Source: Choristoneura fumiferana
Taxonomy: Eukaryota; Arthropoda; Insecta; Lepidoptera; Tortricidae
Assembly: GCF_025370935.1 (NCBI RefSeq)
Contig: NC_133473.1
Coordinates: forward strand, 19,553,042 to 19,617,041
Direction: 5' to 3'
DNA: 64,000 nucleotides
Below, piece by piece: positions 31,979-41,799 of the stretch. The position numbers were made by a program, and so were the translations under genes. A model generated the notes under the pieces. That model saw only the letters and a list, made by a program, of their open reading frames with translations, had not been told where the DNA came from and searched no databases. Position 1 is the first letter of the stretch. The number at the start of each line of letters is the position of its first letter.

Positions 31979-32129
31979 GACTGCAGAAAAATGTGATTCT
32001 CCTTCGGACGGCCGGGTAAAAAATTTAACCGAATCGAGAACCTCGTCAATTTTTTTAAATAGGTTAACAGGATGGTTTGAGATAAAACTAAAACCGGCCA
32101 CTAAAATCCAATTCTCTAAACTTAATTTA

Positions 32130-32240
32130 CAGAAATCGCTGCCATTGGGCAGGATGCCCACTAAGCTTGCATTGCTTTGCTGAGAGCCTTTGCCAACATG
32201 TACTGTCCGAAGAATGAGTCACTTTGCGTAATCTTTTGAT
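32130..32240 (-). pseudogene. Degenerate relative of the 2450-3397 retroelement, last residues
   Basis: The minus strand reads DSFFGQYMLAKAL then, after a frameshift, SLVGILPNGS. This aligns with the family end SFLGQRI(G)IAIQRGNAASLMGTLPNSS seen at 45905-46407 and with YLVQRVSLAIQRGNAAGVMG of 2450-3397. Nucleotides around GCTGCCATTGGGCAGGATGC match GCTGCTATTGGGCAGGGTGC at 46098. Confidence 0.6.
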
Positions 32241-32284
32241 AAAATGAGCATTTTTAGCGTTCCTTATCCATAAGGTGGTGGTTT

Positions 32285-32565
32285 GCAGGTGGTAGGACCT
32301 TGTGCAAGGTCCGCCCGGATTGCTACCACCATCTTGCTCGCTAATCCTGCCGTGAAGCAGCAGTGCTTGCACTTTTGTGTTTCGGCGTGGAGAGTAAGAC
32401 AACCGGTGAAATTACTGGCACTTGAGGTATTCCATCTTAGGGCTCTAGGTTGGCAACGCATCTGAAATCCCCTGGTGTTGCAGGTGTCTATGGGCAGTGG
32501 TGATCTCTTACCACCAGGAGACCCACTTGCTCGTTTGCCATCCAGTCGAATAAAAAAAAAAAAGG
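32285..32565 (+). mobile_element. Hairpin-headed SINE-like repeat, copy 2
   Basis: Same unit as 17970-18252: GCAGGTGGTA plus hairpin GGACCTTGTGCAAGGTCC at the start, CCATCCAGTCGAATAAAAAA at the end. Full length. Confidence 0.85.
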
Positions 32566-32639
32566 TGACAAACGGAACCCGATTAATGTCGCTACAATAT
32601 CCGTCTGTTTGACCGTAATTGGAAACTCAATAACGTAAC

Positions 32640-32872
32640 CAACAATAAGTTGGAAAACCCCGACTTTGTCACTTCAAAGGTCAATATCTCAAAAACGGCT
32701 AAACCGATTTTGATGAAACATATCTTAGAACCATCGCTAGAAAACCTGCTTTCAAATAAAACAATTCGCATTCAAATCAGTCCACTCTTTAGACACTGAG
32801 ACAGACACACAGAAACACACAGCGTTCAAACTTATATTATAACACCCCTCTTTTTGCGTCGGGAGTTATAAA
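32640..32872 (+). repeat. CCCCGAC dispersed repeat, copy 2
   Basis: GGAAAACCCCGACTTTGTCA, TCAAAAACGGCTAAACCGAT, CCATCGCTAGAAAACCTGCT, a CAGACACACAGAAACAC run and TTTTTGCGTCGGGAGTTA: colinear with 10928-11178. Confidence 0.8.
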
Positions 32873-32993
32873 TCACAAAAAGCACTGGACGGAACGCAAT
32901 GTCGACCGTTTGCTCATTAATTTGATTAAAAAATAATAACTATCAGTATCGTCAGCATAGCACAGTAGTAAATATTTTTTTTTTATTTGTGAA

Positions 32994-33213
32994 CTAGCTT
33001 TTGCTCGCGGCTTTGTCCGCGTGGAATTCGGTTTTCGCGCACTGTTCCCTCGGGAATTGTGCGGGATAAAAAGTAGCCTATGTCACTATCTGACCCATAA
33101 ACTATCTCTATGCCAAAAATCACGTCGATCCGTCAATCCGTTTCGACGTGAAAGACGGACAAAAATACAAACATACAAACACACACACTTTCGCATTTAT
33201 AATATTAGTATGT
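32994..33213 (-). mobile_element. Lep1-like Helitron, minus strand
   Basis: Minus strand runs from CATACTAATATTATAAATGC at 33213 through GGCTACTTTTTATCCC to CCACGCGGACAAAGCCGCGA and AGCTAG at 32994. CTAG end and CGCGGACAAAGCCGCG hairpin are intact. Confidence 0.85.
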
Positions 33214-33298
33214 ATTATACAAAGAATTAAATAAAACTACAACACAAATTACACACAAACCATTTTTTTTATTCTGCCTAATTAAAAATTATTTTGGA

Positions 33299-33484
33299 AA
33301 TCATCATCATCATCTCAGCCGTAGGACGTCCACTGTTGGACATAGACCCCCATAGACCTCCAGTCGCTTCGGTTGGCAGCGGCCTGCATCCACCGTGAAC
33401 CCGCGGCTTTAACCAGGTCATCTGTCCATCTCGTTGGTCCTACGCTGCGCTTGCCGATCCGCGGCCTCCACTCGAGAACTTTTA
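33299..33484 (-). mobile_element. RTE LINE (HmRTE-like), 3' part of interrupted copy
   Basis: ATCATCATCATCTCAGCCGT, AGGACGTCCACTGTTGGACA, GCGGCCTGCATCCACCGTGA, ACCCGCGGCTTTAACCAGGT and CACTCGAGAACTTTT are the complement of the RTE 3' coding end. The copy is broken at 33484 and resumes at 33833. Confidence 0.85.
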
Positions 33485-33832
33485 CGTTATTTTGGAAATA
33501 ACTGCTTCGAAAGTAACGTTCGTTCCTTCTGGCACCACGAGTGGAACAAGTTCGTGCTACTACGAGAAATAAGGGGTCCTCTTCATATTTTATACTGTCT
33601 ACCCGAAAAGTATAGAAAAAAAACTACTTTATTTGAAAAATATTTTTAATATGATCGGATTTTAATTTTAATCGGATGTAACAAAAGGACGTATGTGCCA
33701 TGGAGATGGGTACAGTCGCCATCAGATATTTCGGAGCGGCCAAGGTGGTCAAAAATATCGGTACATGCACTCTATTATTAAGGTATTAGAGTTCATGTAT
33801 CGATATTTTGACCACCTTGGCTGCTCTGCTGT
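33485..33832. mobile_element. Insertion inside RTE LINE, including a CAGTC MITE (33712-33832)
   Basis: About 350 bp separates the two LINE halves. Its right part is an inverted-repeat MITE: CAGTCGCCATCAGATATTTC, GGAGCGGCCAAGGTGGTCAA at the left; TTGACCACCTTGGCTGCTCT near the right, which lacks the final bases. The left part (33485-33710) is unidentified. Confidence 0.6.
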
Positions 33833-34069
33833 GAGACCTGCCCATGCCACTTCAACTAGCATATTCTTCAAGCCTATGTCGGCGACTTTATTTCTTCAGC
33901 GAATTTCCGTATTCCAAATTCTATCACGCCAAAATTACCTCCGAGCATAGCTCTCTCCGTAGCCCGTTGCATGACTCTAGACCTCTCCAAGAGGCCAAAA
34001 GTGAAGGACCACGTCTCAGAGCCATAGATCATCATTTTAGTCAGTAATTGTAATGTAGTCAAGTCCTTT
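33833..34069 (-). mobile_element. RTE LINE, upstream part of interrupted copy
   Basis: CCCATGCCACTTCAACTAGC, CGAGCATAGCTCTCTCCGTA, GAAGGACCACGTCTCAGAGC and CATAGATC are the complement of the AMLG and YGSETWSxT segments. It ends where the next repeat begins. Confidence 0.8.
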
Positions 34070-34703
34070 TTAGGGTTCTGGAGCCAAAATGGCAAAAACG
34101 GAACCCTTATAGTTTCGCCATGTCTGTCTGTCTGTCTGTCTGTCCGTCCATCCGCGGCTTTGCTCAGGGACTATCAATGCTGGAAAGCGGATAATAGCGG
34201 ATATATATAAACTATGCCGACAAAATGGTACAATTAATAATTTAAAAATAAAATGTTTTTAGGGTACCTCCGATAAATGTAAAATGGGGGTGATTTTTTT
34301 TCTCATCCAACCCAATAGTGTGGGGCATGTTAGATAGGTCTTAAACCATAAGGGGTTTGCTAAGACAATTTTTCGATTCAGTGATGTGTTTGAGAAATAT
34401 TCAACTTTAAAGTGAAAATTCCCCCCCGTCTAAAATCTACATCGGTGGGTGGAAAAATTTGAAAAAATTCAGGATGGTAATAAGTATATCAAACTTTCAA
34501 GAAAAACTATATCGGCTAAGTTTACTTGAGACTTATTAGTAGTTTAAGAGTAAATAGGAGCCTAAGGTATAAAATATACCTAAACTTGGAAGATTCCGTA
34601 TAAAATACGAAATCCTTAGAAAATTATTACTTAATTTTTTCGTAATGGTTTCGGAACCCTATTTCGGGCGTGTCCGACACGCTCTTGGCCGGTTTTTTTG
34701 ATA
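34070..34703 (-). mobile_element. GGCCAAGAGCGTGTCGGACA dispersed element, copy 3
   Basis: Minus-strand copy: left end TTAGGGTTCTGGAGCCAAAA, (CTGT)n run near 34121-34145, right end GGGCGTGTCCGACACGCTCT and TGGCCGGTTTTTTT. It directly adjoins an RTE fragment, so it may have been inserted into that LINE. Confidence 0.85.
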
Positions 34704-34792
34704 TACAGTGTGTTATCGACCGACAGCCAGGCTTTTATTAAGGAAGGTTAAAGTAGGTAACGTATTTCTGTAACTTAACCATGAGATTTTTT

Positions 34793-34985
34793 TTGACTGG
34801 ATGGCAAACGAGCAAGAGGTTCTCCTAATGGTAAGAGATCACCACCGCCCATAAATATCTGTAAAACCAGGGCAGGGGTATTGCAGATGCGTTGCCAACC
34901 TAGAGGCCTAAGATGGGATACCTCAAGTGCCAGTAATTTCACCGGCTGTCTTACTCTCCACGCTGAAATACAACAGAATTTACTT
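34793..34985 (-). mobile_element. Hairpin-headed SINE-like repeat, truncated minus copy
   Basis: TTGACTGGATGGCAAACGAG, GTAAGAGATCACCACCGCCC, GATGGGATACCTCAAGTGCC, TTTCACCGGCTGTCTTACTC: complement of the 3' two thirds of the family. The hairpin head is missing. Confidence 0.8.
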
Positions 34986-35005
34986 AGGTAATAAACTAAA
35001 ATTCA

Positions 35006-35167
35006 GACTTCGTTAACTTTCTAAAAAACTTATAATTGCCAGCAATGTACAGCAAAGTAAATTGACAAGTAAGTGTAAATGACAGCCGACAGATACTTTG
35101 ATTACTTGTCAATTTACTTTTCTGTACATTGCTGGCAATTATAATTTTGTTAGAAAGTAAACAAAGT
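35006..35167. mobile_element. Palindromic MITE, GACTTxGTTxACTTTCT ends
   Basis: Left GACTTCGTTAACTTTCTAAA, TATAATTGCCAGCAATGTAC, TAAATTGACAAGTAA; right TTACTTGTCAATTTACTTTT, GTACATTGCTGGCAATTATA, AGAAAGTAAACAAAGTC. Arms of about 65 bp pair nearly throughout. Confidence 0.85.
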
Positions 35168-35194
35168 CTCTAGGCCTACGTCTAGACTTGGCAA

Positions 35195-35350
35195 TTTTAA
35201 CGAATAAATCATTGCTCCTATTTTATTTTATATTTTCCGACAGTAAAATAATATCGTCAGCGAATCTAAGGCGGCTTATGAATTTTCCATCAATATTTAG
35301 TGCGACTTTACTCCAATTAAGTTTTCTAATGACTGACTCCAGGACAGCTA
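35195..35350 (-). mobile_element. LINE reverse transcriptase fragment, inverted 5' half
   Basis: The minus strand encodes, without a stop, AVLESVIRKLNWSK, then NIDGKFISRL and RFADDIILLSEN. FADD is the catalytic aspartate motif of reverse transcriptase, and the context is RTE/BovB-like. It abuts a plus-strand continuation of what appears to be the same protein from 35368, so the two halves point away from each other. Confidence 0.8.
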
Positions 35351-35359
35351 TAAAAATCA

Positions 35360-35815
35360 CACATATATATGAATCTAAGTAAAACTAAAGTTATGACTAA
35401 CAGCATAAATTTCCCATGTATCTTAACCAAAAGCCATTAGAATATGTTGACAGTTATTATATACTTCGGCAAACAAATTTGATTCTCAAAAGAAAATAAT
35501 GAACACGAAGTGGAAAGAAGAATCACATGGAGAAAATTTTGGAGCATGAAGGAGGTACTAAAAAGTACAATGCACATGTCTATTAAGAAAAAGATAATGG
35601 ATACCTGTCCGCTCCCATCTCTTACCTACGCATGTCAGACATGGAAGTTCACTCTACGAATCAAAAACACAATCAGAACCTGTCAAAGGAGTATGGACAA
35701 ACACGAAAAAAATACAAAAAATACCGCACTCCAATATACGTAAAAGAACAAAAGTAACAGACGCTCTAAACTACGCCTTAAAAAAAGCCTGGCCATGGTC
35801 ACGAAGCGTACTAAC
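35360..35815 (+). mobile_element. LINE 3' half following the inverted segment
   Basis: Reads MNLSKTKVMTNSI, then after frame breaks NNEHEVERRITWRKFWSMKE, KIMDTCPLPSLTYACQTWKF, and a frameshifted RTKVTDALNYALKK. LTYxCQTW is the RTE counterpart of MTYGSETW. With 35195-35350 this looks like one 5'-inverted LINE insertion. Confidence 0.75.
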
Positions 35816-36274
35816 GAAGTTACCCCGTATATCGCTTCAATAGAGCTTGTTAGCGATGCATTTATTTGTGTCTTTTTGTTAGCACCTACACTTTGCACGC
35901 ACGCTGAATAAAATTATTAAATTTAAATGTTGTTTCATATTATGTTGTAGCTTTTCGGGATATCCGCTTTTTGCCGGAGCTATTTGGGTATTACCTTTAA
36001 CAATACTCTTAGTTTCATAAATATTTGTGATTATACAAATTCACGTATTGTATAATAAATGTGAATGTCATTTTTAGCTCATTGTATATTAATTTTTAGA
36101 TTTTAATAGATATAACACGTTGTTCCGACCTAGGTAGTTTGCGGGGTTGGTAATACAACATTATAATTATAGATTTCCTTACATGTTTGCTCGAAACTGG
36201 TAGCTGTTGATACTTGTACCACATGTTGGCACTGACACATGAGTGTAGGGTAGATTTAGTTTCATTTTTGTCAT
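35816..36274. other. No recognisable feature
   Basis: AT-rich; nothing supported. Confidence 0.5.
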
Positions 36275-36310
36275 TAGTATACCCGTGCGAGGATAGGGCG
36301 GGCAGCTAGT
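36275..36310 (+). mobile_element. Helitron-like 3' end
   Basis: ACCCGTGCGAGGATAGGGCG then GGCAGCTAGT resembles the CTAG-ending Helitron terminus, followed by A9. Only the terminus is recognisable. Confidence 0.4.
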
Positions 36311-36834
36311 AAAAAAAAAATACACTGACTTATTTTTCAACGTTAAATCATTTGAGTTGAAGTCAATGAATCAGGAATACTTTTTTTGTTCAGTACAAAA
36401 TAAAGCAATCACAATTAAGCCACAGATTAAACCAATATCCCATAATTCGCGTGTAAACCAACGTTTTATCTCAGATCTCGTAATACACCGTAGTTAATCT
36501 GTGCCGAGATTTATTTCGTCTCCAGCGCCAGTTACGGACGAGCTTAAATATTAAGGCGGCTGTCTATTTGTTATCTGCACACATTTCTTTTGTTGAAAGT
36601 TACTTTAGTTATTTATGGTAGTTGCTGGAAAAATTTGCAGCAAATGTTTTAAAGTATAATTTTGCATGTAAGTTTGTTCGTAATTTTTTATCCTTAGCAC
36701 GCTAACGGCACCCCGGGGACCTTTCGCAGAAAGGTTTGTTTATCAATATTTGAATCACTGTCACATGATCAGGGTTCGTAAAGTGCGAGCAAATTTCATT
36801 GAAGTGCTAGGGTTGTTATAATTTGTAATAGGTA
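36311..36834. other. No recognisable feature
   Basis: Nothing supported. Confidence 0.5.
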
Positions 36835-36965
36835 CAGTCACCAGCATTAATATCTGCCACAGCGGAGCGTGCAAAAATATCTCACACGTCTTTCCGGCCC
36901 TAGAAATAGATTCGTATGAGATATTTATGCACGCTTGTTGTGTCACATATTGGTGCTGGTGGCTG
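36835..36965. mobile_element. TA-flanked palindromic MITE, CAGTCACCAGCA ends
   Basis: Left CAGTCACCAGCATTAATATC, GCGTGCAAAAATATCTCACA; right GATATTTATGCACGCTTGTT, ATATTGGTGCTGGTGGCTG. TA flanks at 36833-36834 and 36966-36967. At 131 bp it is the same length class as 771-900. Confidence 0.85.
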
Positions 36966-37004
36966 TACGACATATGATACTCGAGTATACTTATACATGT
37001 ATTG

Positions 37005-37060
37005 ATAGATGTTTTTCTTGTCAATAAATGTTGTGAGTTTGAGTTTGAGTTTGATAGTCA
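37005..37060 (+). repeat. Retroelement 3' tail, (GTTTGA)n type
   Basis: TTTTTCTTGTCAATAAATGT, TGTGAGTTTGAGTTTGAGTT TGA. Its complement is at 45912-45953, the 3' end of the element at 45905-46407, so this is a severely truncated copy. Confidence 0.6.
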
Positions 37061-37697
37061 GGCCTACGTTATGCGGTACAATTTGGATTTCATTGTTTGT
37101 TTATTAACACTAGAATAAGTAATAAAGTTGGTAATATTAACACACATTGACTTTAATTTAAATTAAATTAGGATGAAGCTATAATCCCTGAAGCTCGAAA
37201 TAAAAACATTATTTTGTGACTAATGTACTGATTCAAAATTAAATGATGAAGTATCAAATAGGCAATCGAGATAGATATCTTGCTACTCCGTTATCACACG
37301 TGTAAGACATACCTTTTGTTTTGATTTGACATACAATATTTCGTTATCTAGTTACTCAAGTGCGGCGACGTAAGAAGAGGAAACAGATTTTTACCTTACC
37401 CTGTTAGATGTTGAATTTTCAAACACCTTAAGCATTTAGTCAGACTTTAGCGAACTTCTTCTATAAATAGATATTTTTAATCAAGATGCACGGCAGCAAA
37501 GTGTTTTCAGTTGTTTTCAGTCACACGATCAATTTAAATAAACTTTAAGTGCATTGGCTCGTACCAGTGCCGATCCAGGGAATAACGAACAAATAAATAC
37601 GGCAATGAATTCATATTAAAAATAGTGGGTTTTGTTGCTGTCTGCAGAATGAATACTTTTCTTAAAATTGTCTTCAGTGGCATTAGCAAGTCGTTTT
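37061..37697. other. No recognisable feature
   Basis: Nothing supported. Confidence 0.5.
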
Positions 37698-37800
37698 TAA
37701 CCCCCGACGCAAAATGAGGGGTGTTATAAGTTTGGCGCCAATGTCTGCCTGTGACATCGTAGCTTTCGAATGGATCGATTTTGATACAGTTTTTTTCGAA
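37698..37800 (-). repeat. CCCCGAC dispersed repeat, truncated minus copy
   Basis: TTAACCCCCGACGCAAAATG, AGGGGTGTTATAAGTTTG, then GATCGATTTTGAT; complement of the 3' end of 32640-32872 with an interior rearrangement. Confidence 0.6.
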
Positions 37801-38794
37801 AAAGCGTGTTTCCTTATCTTGTCTGGTCTCTTCGTTCATCTCCAGTTTTGGTTTATCTTTATGCCAGAATTCATCTGAATTTATTCAGTCTTTTACATAT
37901 ATACCGACGAAGTTTATTACGAGTATTATAGGTACTAAACATCATTTTACACATACACATACATTTTAAATTTTAAGTAAAACTTTACATACTTCTGGCA
38001 TTCGAATTAATATAATCTGATACGTAATGCAATTATAACCGACTCATACACTCAGCAAAAAATCTTGTATCTTTTAACAAAATTTTTATATTCGTATAAC
38101 AATTTGGTTTTAAATACTCTGTCATCAATACGAGTAAACGCGTCCTAGCGTCTCATTTGCATTCCTACCGTTGTTTGTTTAAAAGTGAAGGCTATTGAAA
38201 GGCGTCATTGCTTTACATTCTGCTTAAATATGTATGTATTCACTAGGAAAAACTAGATTGTTGGATATAATTCAGAAAAAAAACAGCCAGCCAATTATAA
38301 GAATTAAGGTGAATTATTTAACGAATTACTAAAAAAACGATAACAAATATAAAATTAAATAAGTACCTACATAGGTACCTGGAAAAAATATAGGTCGGTA
38401 CTTAGGGAATTACAGTGACAAATTAAAACGTTTGTATCTGGTAGCATGGTGTACGGTTGTGTTGCTGTGAAGATGAGCTCTGGTTGAGTTCGAAACGCGT
38501 CAGTGTAGAGTGGTGGTGGTGATAGATGAGTTTGTGTGATTTATCCGTGTTCTTATTGTGTGGAGGTGGAGGAACTAGAGGAACACGCATATCTTGCATA
38601 AACGTAACTATCATATTAAGGTCGCGGGTGAGGAAAGTTATTGTTTTAGTTCATTGATTATGGACCTCCGCAAATTAACGCCTAATTTAATAAATTAATT
38701 AAGTACCTAATTTATTTTCCTCTGTCTTTGTTTGAATCATTAGTTTTATAACGCCTTAAGGTATCTATCCACTACACCGTGTCATGCTATGACC
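37801..38794. other. No recognisable feature
   Basis: AT-rich with no supported feature. The 63-codon minus frame at 38423-38614 is His/Pro-rich low complexity. Confidence 0.5.
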
Positions 38795-39068
38795 GTAATG
38801 TTATGATACCTCCGTGATGGCCGCCTTCCTCGTGCATTCATGTAGTGATGATGAGCCATTCACTGCCGCTTTTATTTGGTCAGTCCACCTCATAGGCGAT
38901 CTTCCTCGTGGCCTGGTACCCTAATCCTTTCCCTGGATCACAAGTCGCTCAAATGCCACCACCCCTCGGCGGCATCCATGATCAAAAAAGGTGAGGATAC
39001 GAGATTGAACCAAAGGAGATAAACGCTGCTTGATGCCGAGTTCTCGAAGTATAGACTCGTTGAATAGT
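38795..39068 (-). mobile_element. RTE-like LINE, third family, C-terminal fragment
   Basis: Minus strand reads ESILRELGIKQRLSPLVQSR, ILTFFDHGCRRGVVAFERLV, IQGK, then a frameshifted RRSPMRWTDQ-like segment. The LRELGI..RL...RxLxFFGH pattern belongs to a LINE group distinct from the HmRTE-like copies. It is interrupted at its upstream end by the TIR element at 39081. Confidence 0.7.
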
Positions 39069-39080
39069 CTCATACTTATA

Positions 39081-39572
39081 GTACTTTTCGGATAGGATGG
39101 GTACGGTGACACTTGCGTAGGCCAATAATTTATAAAAAAATATACTTGAATCCCGAAAGAACAAAAAATAATATCTCTATAGCTTAAAAGATTTTGTAAT
39201 AATAAACAAAAATCACTTAAACATATACTATTATGTTTTAAAACTAAAAAGTAAAAATTTTATTGTCCTCGACTTTCATCGCGTAAAACGGAACTCTATT
39301 TCGATAGAGCTTGACTGCTTATCGAGCGAATCGATTCCACAATCTTGTCAAATCGTTTGATCATCATCTGTCAATTGGTACGAGAGCGAAGGTCCTTAAA
39401 TGCGTCTTTGTATAGAGTGTTTCGTATTGTTTAATGTTTTGAACTGTTACTTTTTTGTTATTACGGTTTCGTTATTATCGAGTTTTGTTATTATCGATTC
39501 GAATTTACATTGTCACAGCCCTTTAATTGCTTAATGACATGTGTCACCGTACCCATCCTATCCGAAAAGTAC
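39081..39572. mobile_element. 492 bp TIR element with perfect 32 bp ends, TA-flanked
   Basis: The 32-base left end (GTACTTTTCGGATAGGATGG, GTACGGTGACAC) is repeated exactly in inverted form at 39541-39572. TA precedes the left end and follows the right end, a Tc1/mariner-type duplication. The interior is AT-rich with no transposase. Identical ends suggest recent activity. Confidence 0.9.
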
Positions 39573-40254
39573 TAGGTAAAGAAAATACTTTTGCCAAACA
39601 CGTTGCTATTACGTTTATGGTACCTTTAGCTATTAATATCTTTACGAAAATAGACTTGTATCTTGTAGTTATCTGTTTGATAAGTAATATTTTTGCATTT
39701 TTTTTATAAACGTCAGCAATTTGCCTTAAAAGACTTTTTGGTGTAGCTAGGCGCGTAGAGGCACAGTTTTGTTATTGTTTTTAAAACTGTTGTTAATTCT
39801 GTCTTTACTTTTTATTCGGTATGAGACTCGTATTAAGACAAACTCGCAACTTCCATTTGAAGCAAAAACAAATCTAGTGAAAGCTTACTGCTGCGTAAAA
39901 GAAAAAAACTCATCGGTGATGAATGTGTTTTCCCCATTGAAAACAGAATGTAATCCCGTAATAGATTTACCTGGCTATTCGATAACGAAATGCATGCTCT
40001 AAAGGTCTTTCAATGTTTTTAGGGTTCCGTCCCACAAAAAACGAAACACTTAAGCTTCATTTCTTAGTTGTATGTGGTATTCAACAATCAACATGTTTAT
40101 TAATGTCAAAACCTGGTCCAAGGTCTAACAGAACAAGTAAAATTTTTGAAAAGTTAAATTAAAGTTTTGGCCTTCAGGTAGGTAACTTGTTACAATTCAC
40201 CCTCTCTTTGGTCCGCGCACACTCACCTAAGCAGCTTACAAATAGAGATCGCAA
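39573..40254. other. No recognisable feature
   Basis: Short frames at 39527-40002 are unremarkable. A scrap TTTTAGGGTTCCGTCCCACA at 40016 recalls the GGCCAAG element. Confidence 0.5.
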
Positions 40255-40296
40255 ATCGGTACGCGCAACGTAGGACGTCCACTAGCGAGATCGATC
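40255..40296 (+). mobile_element. RTE LINE 3' end, left part of split copy
   Basis: GCGCAACGTAGGACGTCCAC TAGCGAGATCGATC is the GRPPTRW-type segment, interrupted by the SINE-like insert and continued at 40400. Confidence 0.7.
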
Positions 40297-40399
40297 ACAC
40301 ACACACACAAACATCACGCCTGTATTCCCAAATGGGGTAGGCAGAGCACAAGAAACGTTACCGCTTCGGAGCCACTTTTAGCAATTTTAGGTTTTAAGT
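40297..40399 (-). mobile_element. TG-tailed SINE-like repeat inserted in an RTE LINE
   Basis: (AC)n, AAACATCACGCCTGTATTCC, CAAATGGGGTAGGCAGAGCA, AACGTTACCGCTTCGGAGCC, TTTTAGGTTTTAAGT. It is flanked by AGCGAGATCGATC (40284-40296) and AGCGAGATGGATC (40400-40412), a 13 bp direct repeat with one mismatch. Such length is typical of LINE-driven retroposition. Confidence 0.85.
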
Positions 40400-40505
40400 A
40401 GCGAGATGGATCAGACCTGGTTAAAGCCACGGGTTCACGGTGGATGCAGGCCGCTTCCAACCGAAGCAACTGGACATCTATGGGAAGAGTGAACGTTCTA
40501 CTGCT
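40400..40505 (+). mobile_element. RTE LINE 3' end, right part of split copy
   Basis: GACCTGGTTAAAGCCACGGG, TTCACGGTGGATGCAGGCCG and ACTGCTGATATAACA complete the LINE interrupted at 40296. Confidence 0.75.
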
Positions 40506-40696
40506 GATATAACAATACGTTATTTTTTTGCGGTTGCAAACTTATTGATAATGATAATATTAGCTTCCCTACAAGTTTCTTCCGTGCCCGTAGGAACTTT
40601 GCACTTTCATAGGATAACAAGTACGTATGTTAATCTGGGATACATTTTGAAAACAGGTCAGTAGTTCCACGATAGGTAGATCTTACTTACCCTCTT

Positions 40697-40920
40697 GCAG
40701 GTGGTAGGACCTTGTGCAAGGTCCGCCCGGATTGCTACCACCATCTTGCTCGCTAATCTTGCCGTGAAGCAGCAGTGCTTGCACTGTTGTGTTTCGGAGT
40801 GGAGAGTAAGACAGCCGGTGAAATTACTGGCACTTGAGGTATCCCATCTTAGGCCTCTAGGTTGGCAACGCATCTGCAATACCTCCACTTGCTCGTTTGC
40901 CATTTAGTCGAATAAAAAAA
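40697..40920 (+). mobile_element. Hairpin-headed SINE-like repeat, copy 3 (internally deleted)
   Basis: Full head with hairpin GGACCTTGTGCAAGGTCC. After GCATCTGCAATACC the sequence jumps to TCCACTTGCTCGTTTGCC, lacking about 60 bp of the tail, then CGAATAAAAAAA. Confidence 0.8.
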
Positions 40921-41400
40921 TATATAATGACACAAAGTTTAGCTCTATATTATCTTAGTTAATATTATTTTGCAGTTGCAAGAAATAGTTTTTATTTTTA
41001 GTTTGTTTTATTTCTGACTGGTATTTTTGTTAGAAAAACGTTTGGTGCTATCATAACAATTTATGAATTTGTCAGGCACTGAACCCTCAGAGCGTAATTC
41101 GGACTCTACTTCGCTAGTTTTGTTTTTCAATCAGCATTATAGGCAGTCCATACGTACGTACTTTTGACGATTGTTTTGTTTCATAAGCAGTTGCACAAGG
41201 AAAATATTAGAGATTTTCCCTTCTGTTTTTTTTGACTCGCTGTGGAATCTCTTAGCAAATAATTTGTAAATAACTTGATTAAATAAAACTTGAAAGTAGT
41301 TTTTGGAATCTGAGGGTGGAATCAATTAAACTTATTTTTAAGCATTTTATGTGTGTGTTTTTAAATACTTTTATAATATGCCCTGTCTAAAAGTTACAAA
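40921..41400. other. No recognisable feature
   Basis: Nothing supported. Confidence 0.5.
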
Positions 41401-41521
41401 TGCAGCATAGCAGCATACGGCAATTAAATGTTTTAGCGAGTATTTATACTTTTTATTAATATATACTGGCCGTTTTTCGGTCATTTTATTTTTCTTATGA
41501 AATTGGTTAGGTGCAACTGGA

Positions 41522-41737
41522 GCATCATCATCACCATCTGAGCCGTGGGACGACCACTGTTGGACATAGGCCTCCCCCATAGACCTCCAGTCGCTTCGGT
41601 TGGCAGCGGCCTGCATCCACCGTGAACCCGCGGCTTTAACCAGGTCATCCGTCCATATCGTTGATGGACGTCCTACGCTGCGCTTGCCGATCCGCGGTCA
41701 CCACTCAAGAACTTTTCGGCCCCAACGGCCATATGCA
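41522..41737 (-). mobile_element. RTE LINE (HmRTE-like) 3' end, minus strand
   Basis: CATCATCATCACCATCTGAG, CACTGTTGGACATAGGCCTC, TGCATCCACCGTGAACCCGC, GATCCGCGGTCACCACTCAA, CTTTTCGGCCCCAACGGCCA. A well-preserved 3' fragment flanked by a similar 37 bp sequence on both sides. Confidence 0.85.
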
Positions 41738-41799
41738 GAAATACAGCATACGGCAGAATGCATTTTTCTTATAAAAATGGTCAGGTGCAACTGCAGTAT

